Shown here: one piece after another, positions 5,201 through 6,332 of the stretch | Numbering within the stretch: position 1 is the stretch's first letter | Layout: each line of letters opens with the position of its first letter | Assembly: GCA_947626705.1 (NCBI GenBank) | Contig: CANQTJ010000089.1 | Span: forward strand, 1-6,332 | Reading direction: 5' to 3' | Source: an uncultured Clostridia bacterium | GTDB taxonomy: Bacteria > Bacillota > Clostridia > TANB77 > CAG-508 | Length of the DNA stretch: 6,332 nucleotides | The notes under the pieces: model-generated | What the model was told of the DNA's origin: nothing | What the model saw: only the letters and a program-made list of their open reading frames with translations | The model's database searches: none | Made by a program: the position numbers and the translations under genes

Positions 5201-5950
5201 ATGTCAATATTAACATTAGAAACTAAAAAATACTCAATAAAAATAGATAATTTTGAAGGACCATTAGATTTATTATGCTATTTAATAGATAAAAATAAAA
5301 TGAATATATATGATGTAAATTTAACAGAAATAACGGAACAATATATAGAATATTTAAATGCAATGGAACAATTAAATTTGGAAATTGCAAGTGAATTTAT
5401 AGTTATGGCATCAACATTATTATACTTGAAATCTAAAAAATTGTTACCTAAACAAGAAGAGGAAGAAGAAGAAATAACAGAAGAAGAACTAATAAGAAGG
5501 ATTATAGAGTATAAAAAATTTAAAGAAATAAGCAAAGTACTAAAAGAAAATTATAAGATATATTCAAATAGAATTTTTAAAGCACAAGAAGATATAAAGC
5601 TGCCAAAACAAAAATTAGAGAAAGATTATGAACAAAATATGATACCAGAAATATATAAACTTTTAGTAGAAAGAAATAGTGTAAAAATAAATCAAAATGC
5701 AAAAAATATTGAAAAAATAGCTTTAGTTGATAAATATACAGTTGCTGAAAAAGTAAAACAAATGTATAAAATACTAGCAAAACAAAAAAGATTTGTTTTT
5801 AATAAATTATTTACAGTAAAAAAACATGAAAAACAAGAAATAGTAACAGCATTTAGCGGACTTTTAGAAATGTCTAGAAGAAGCAAAGTAGAAACAAATC
5901 AAGACAAGATATTTGGAGATATTATGGTACAACAGAAAAAAAGTAGCTAG
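5201..5950 (+). CDS. scpA: Segregation and condensation protein A (kleisin subunit)
   Basis: ScpA bridges the heads of the SMC dimer and, with ScpB, forms the bacterial condensin that organises and segregates the chromosome. At 249 residues the length is typical. The N-terminal helical domain shows the family signature DNFEGPLDLLCYLIDKNK (16-33), then NIYDVNLTEITEQYIEYL (35-52) and ASEFIVMASTLLYLKSKKLLP (63-83). A Glu-rich flexible section follows (85-98). The C-terminal winged helix ends with VTAFSGLLEMSRR (215-227) and DKIFGDIMV (235-243). The Shine-Dalgarno AAGGAG (5189-5194) overlaps the recX stop codon TAA (5188-5190) and sits 6 nt before the ATG, so translation is likely coupled to recX. 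scpB, the usual next gene, is not found directly downstream. Confidence 0.95.
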   Translation: MSILTLETKKYSIKIDNFEGPLDLLCYLIDKNKMNIYDVNLTEITEQYIEYLNAMEQLNLEIASEFIVMASTLLYLKSKKLLPKQEEEEEEITEEELIRRIIEYKKFKEISKVLKENYKIYSNRIFKAQEDIKLPKQKLEKDYEQNMIPEIYKLLVERNSVKINQNAKNIEKIALVDKYTVAEKVKQMYKILAKQKRFVFNKLFTVKKHEKQEIVTAFSGLLEMSRRSKVETNQDKIFGDIMVQQKKSS

Positions 5951-6048
5951 TAACAATAAATAATACTAGTTAGTAATTAAAAAATATAAATACCTTAAAG
6001 TTTAATTAAGGAGTTTAAATTATAAAAAAAAGGAAAAACTAATATAGA

Positions 6049-6058
6049 AGAAGGTGAT
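6049..6058 (+). promoter_or_regulatory. Shine-Dalgarno that fixes a TTG start
   Basis: AGAAGGTGAT matches nine of ten bases of the ideal anti-16S sequence AGGAGGTGAT. The GG at 6053-6054 lies 7 nt before the TTG at 6062. No ATG or GTG occurs in frame between the TAA at 6023-6025 and this point, so the TTG is the best start. The gap between scpA and this gene (5951-6061) also holds a 6-bp stem, CCTTAA/TTAAGG (5993-5998/6006-6011), without a proper T tract. I see no convincing promoter there. Confidence 0.65.
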
Positions 6059-6061
6059 ATA

Positions 6062-6332
6062 TTGGTTTTTCTTTTATTTTTTCTAATAATATTATTAATT
6101 TTTATAACAATAAAAATCAAATTTGAGTTTATAAACTTTAAATTTTCAACTATTGATGAAGACCATATAAATAAAGATTATAAAATAAAAATTATATTAT
6201 ATACATTCTATAAAATACCAATATTAAAAAAAGAAATAGATAATGAAAAAATACAAAAATTGTTAAGTAATGAAAAATTAGCAAAAGTAATAAAAGATCA
6301 AGAAATAAAAATTATACAAAATAGAAAAGATA
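6062..6332 (+). CDS. Membrane-anchored protein resembling DUF2953 (YtfI-like), N-terminal part
   Basis: The first 90 codons are present and the gene runs off the window. Translation from TTG gives MVFLLFFLIILLIFITIKIK, a single strongly hydrophobic helix with basic residues behind it. A strand-rich stretch (FEFINFKFS, then YKIKIILYTFYKIPILKKEI, about 41-60) and a Lys/Glu/Ile-rich helical segment follow. The short N-terminal helix, followed by '(I/L)YTFYKIPILKKEIDNEKIQKL', is like DUF2953 proteins such as Bacillus YtfI, which sit next to the spore protein gene ytfJ/gerW and near scpA-scpB in several Firmicutes. If so, ytfJ should come next. The assignment rests on pattern memory of a weakly conserved family plus gene order, so treat it as probable only. 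An uncharacterised membrane protein is the alternative. Confidence 0.6.
   Translation, partial: MVFLLFFLIILLIFITIKIKFEFINFKFSTIDEDHINKDYKIKIILYTFYKIPILKKEIDNEKIQKLLSNEKLAKVIKDQEIKIIQNRKD

Noticed and set aside
5947..6011. Inverted repeats CTAGTA/TACTAG (5947-5969) and CCTTAA/TTAAGG (5993-6011) as an scpA terminator
   Set aside because: Stems are only 6 bp, loops are 7-11 nt and no T tract follows. Termination here is not supported, and the next gene probably stays in the same transcript.
1..6332. Transposons, phage genes, toxin-antitoxin pairs, tRNA, rRNA or known riboswitches
   Set aside because: I saw no transposase, integrase, terminal repeats, clover-leaf sequence or recognisable riboswitch core anywhere in the window.

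Overview
The window reads as chromosomal DNA from a very AT-rich, low-GC Gram-positive, most likely a host-associated member of the Clostridia. The grounds are AGA-only arginine usage in recA, consensus AAGGAGG ribosome sites, sigma-A type promoters, a sortase-type surface-protein tail, and a recA-recX-scpA cluster with Firmicutes-like proteins. Genus cannot be set from sequence reading alone.

Layout, all on the + strand: (1) 1-301, the C-terminal end of a cell-wall-anchored surface protein with four charged decapeptide repeats and an IPYTG sorting signal, followed by a 23-bp stem terminator. (2) 453-1902, a self-contained transcription unit with an extended -10 promoter, a stem-loop at the predicted 5' end of the mRNA, a 421-residue secreted protein of unknown function (two related modules joined by a Ser/Thr/Gly linker, plus a third domain) and a terminator. 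(3) 1939-3564, an oligopeptide-type solute-binding protein that is anchored by an N-terminal membrane helix rather than a lipid. (4) 3583-6332, a housekeeping cluster: recA (recombinase), recX (RecA modulator), scpA (condensin kleisin) and the start of a gene resembling the DUF2953/YtfI family. recA has its own promoter with two possible LexA sites. The genes behind it are closely spaced and probably co-transcribed.

The most unusual signal is in the secreted-protein gene. Between 691 and 1570 its coding sequence is packed with short-loop, mostly perfect inverted repeats, including arms of 13 bp around one base, 8 bp around GAAA and TAGT, and an 18-bp perfect palindrome. By a rough hand estimate this is about twenty times more perfect arms of 8 bp or longer than chance predicts. 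The gene is also richer in G+C and uses CGN arginine codons, unlike its neighbours. Together with the 5' stem-loop this suggests an mRNA (or single-stranded DNA) kept locally folded along most of its length. The cause is unknown. The other regions look ordinary, with minor points noted: the missing lipobox, the absence of scpB after scpA, and a TTG start with a near-perfect Shine-Dalgarno.
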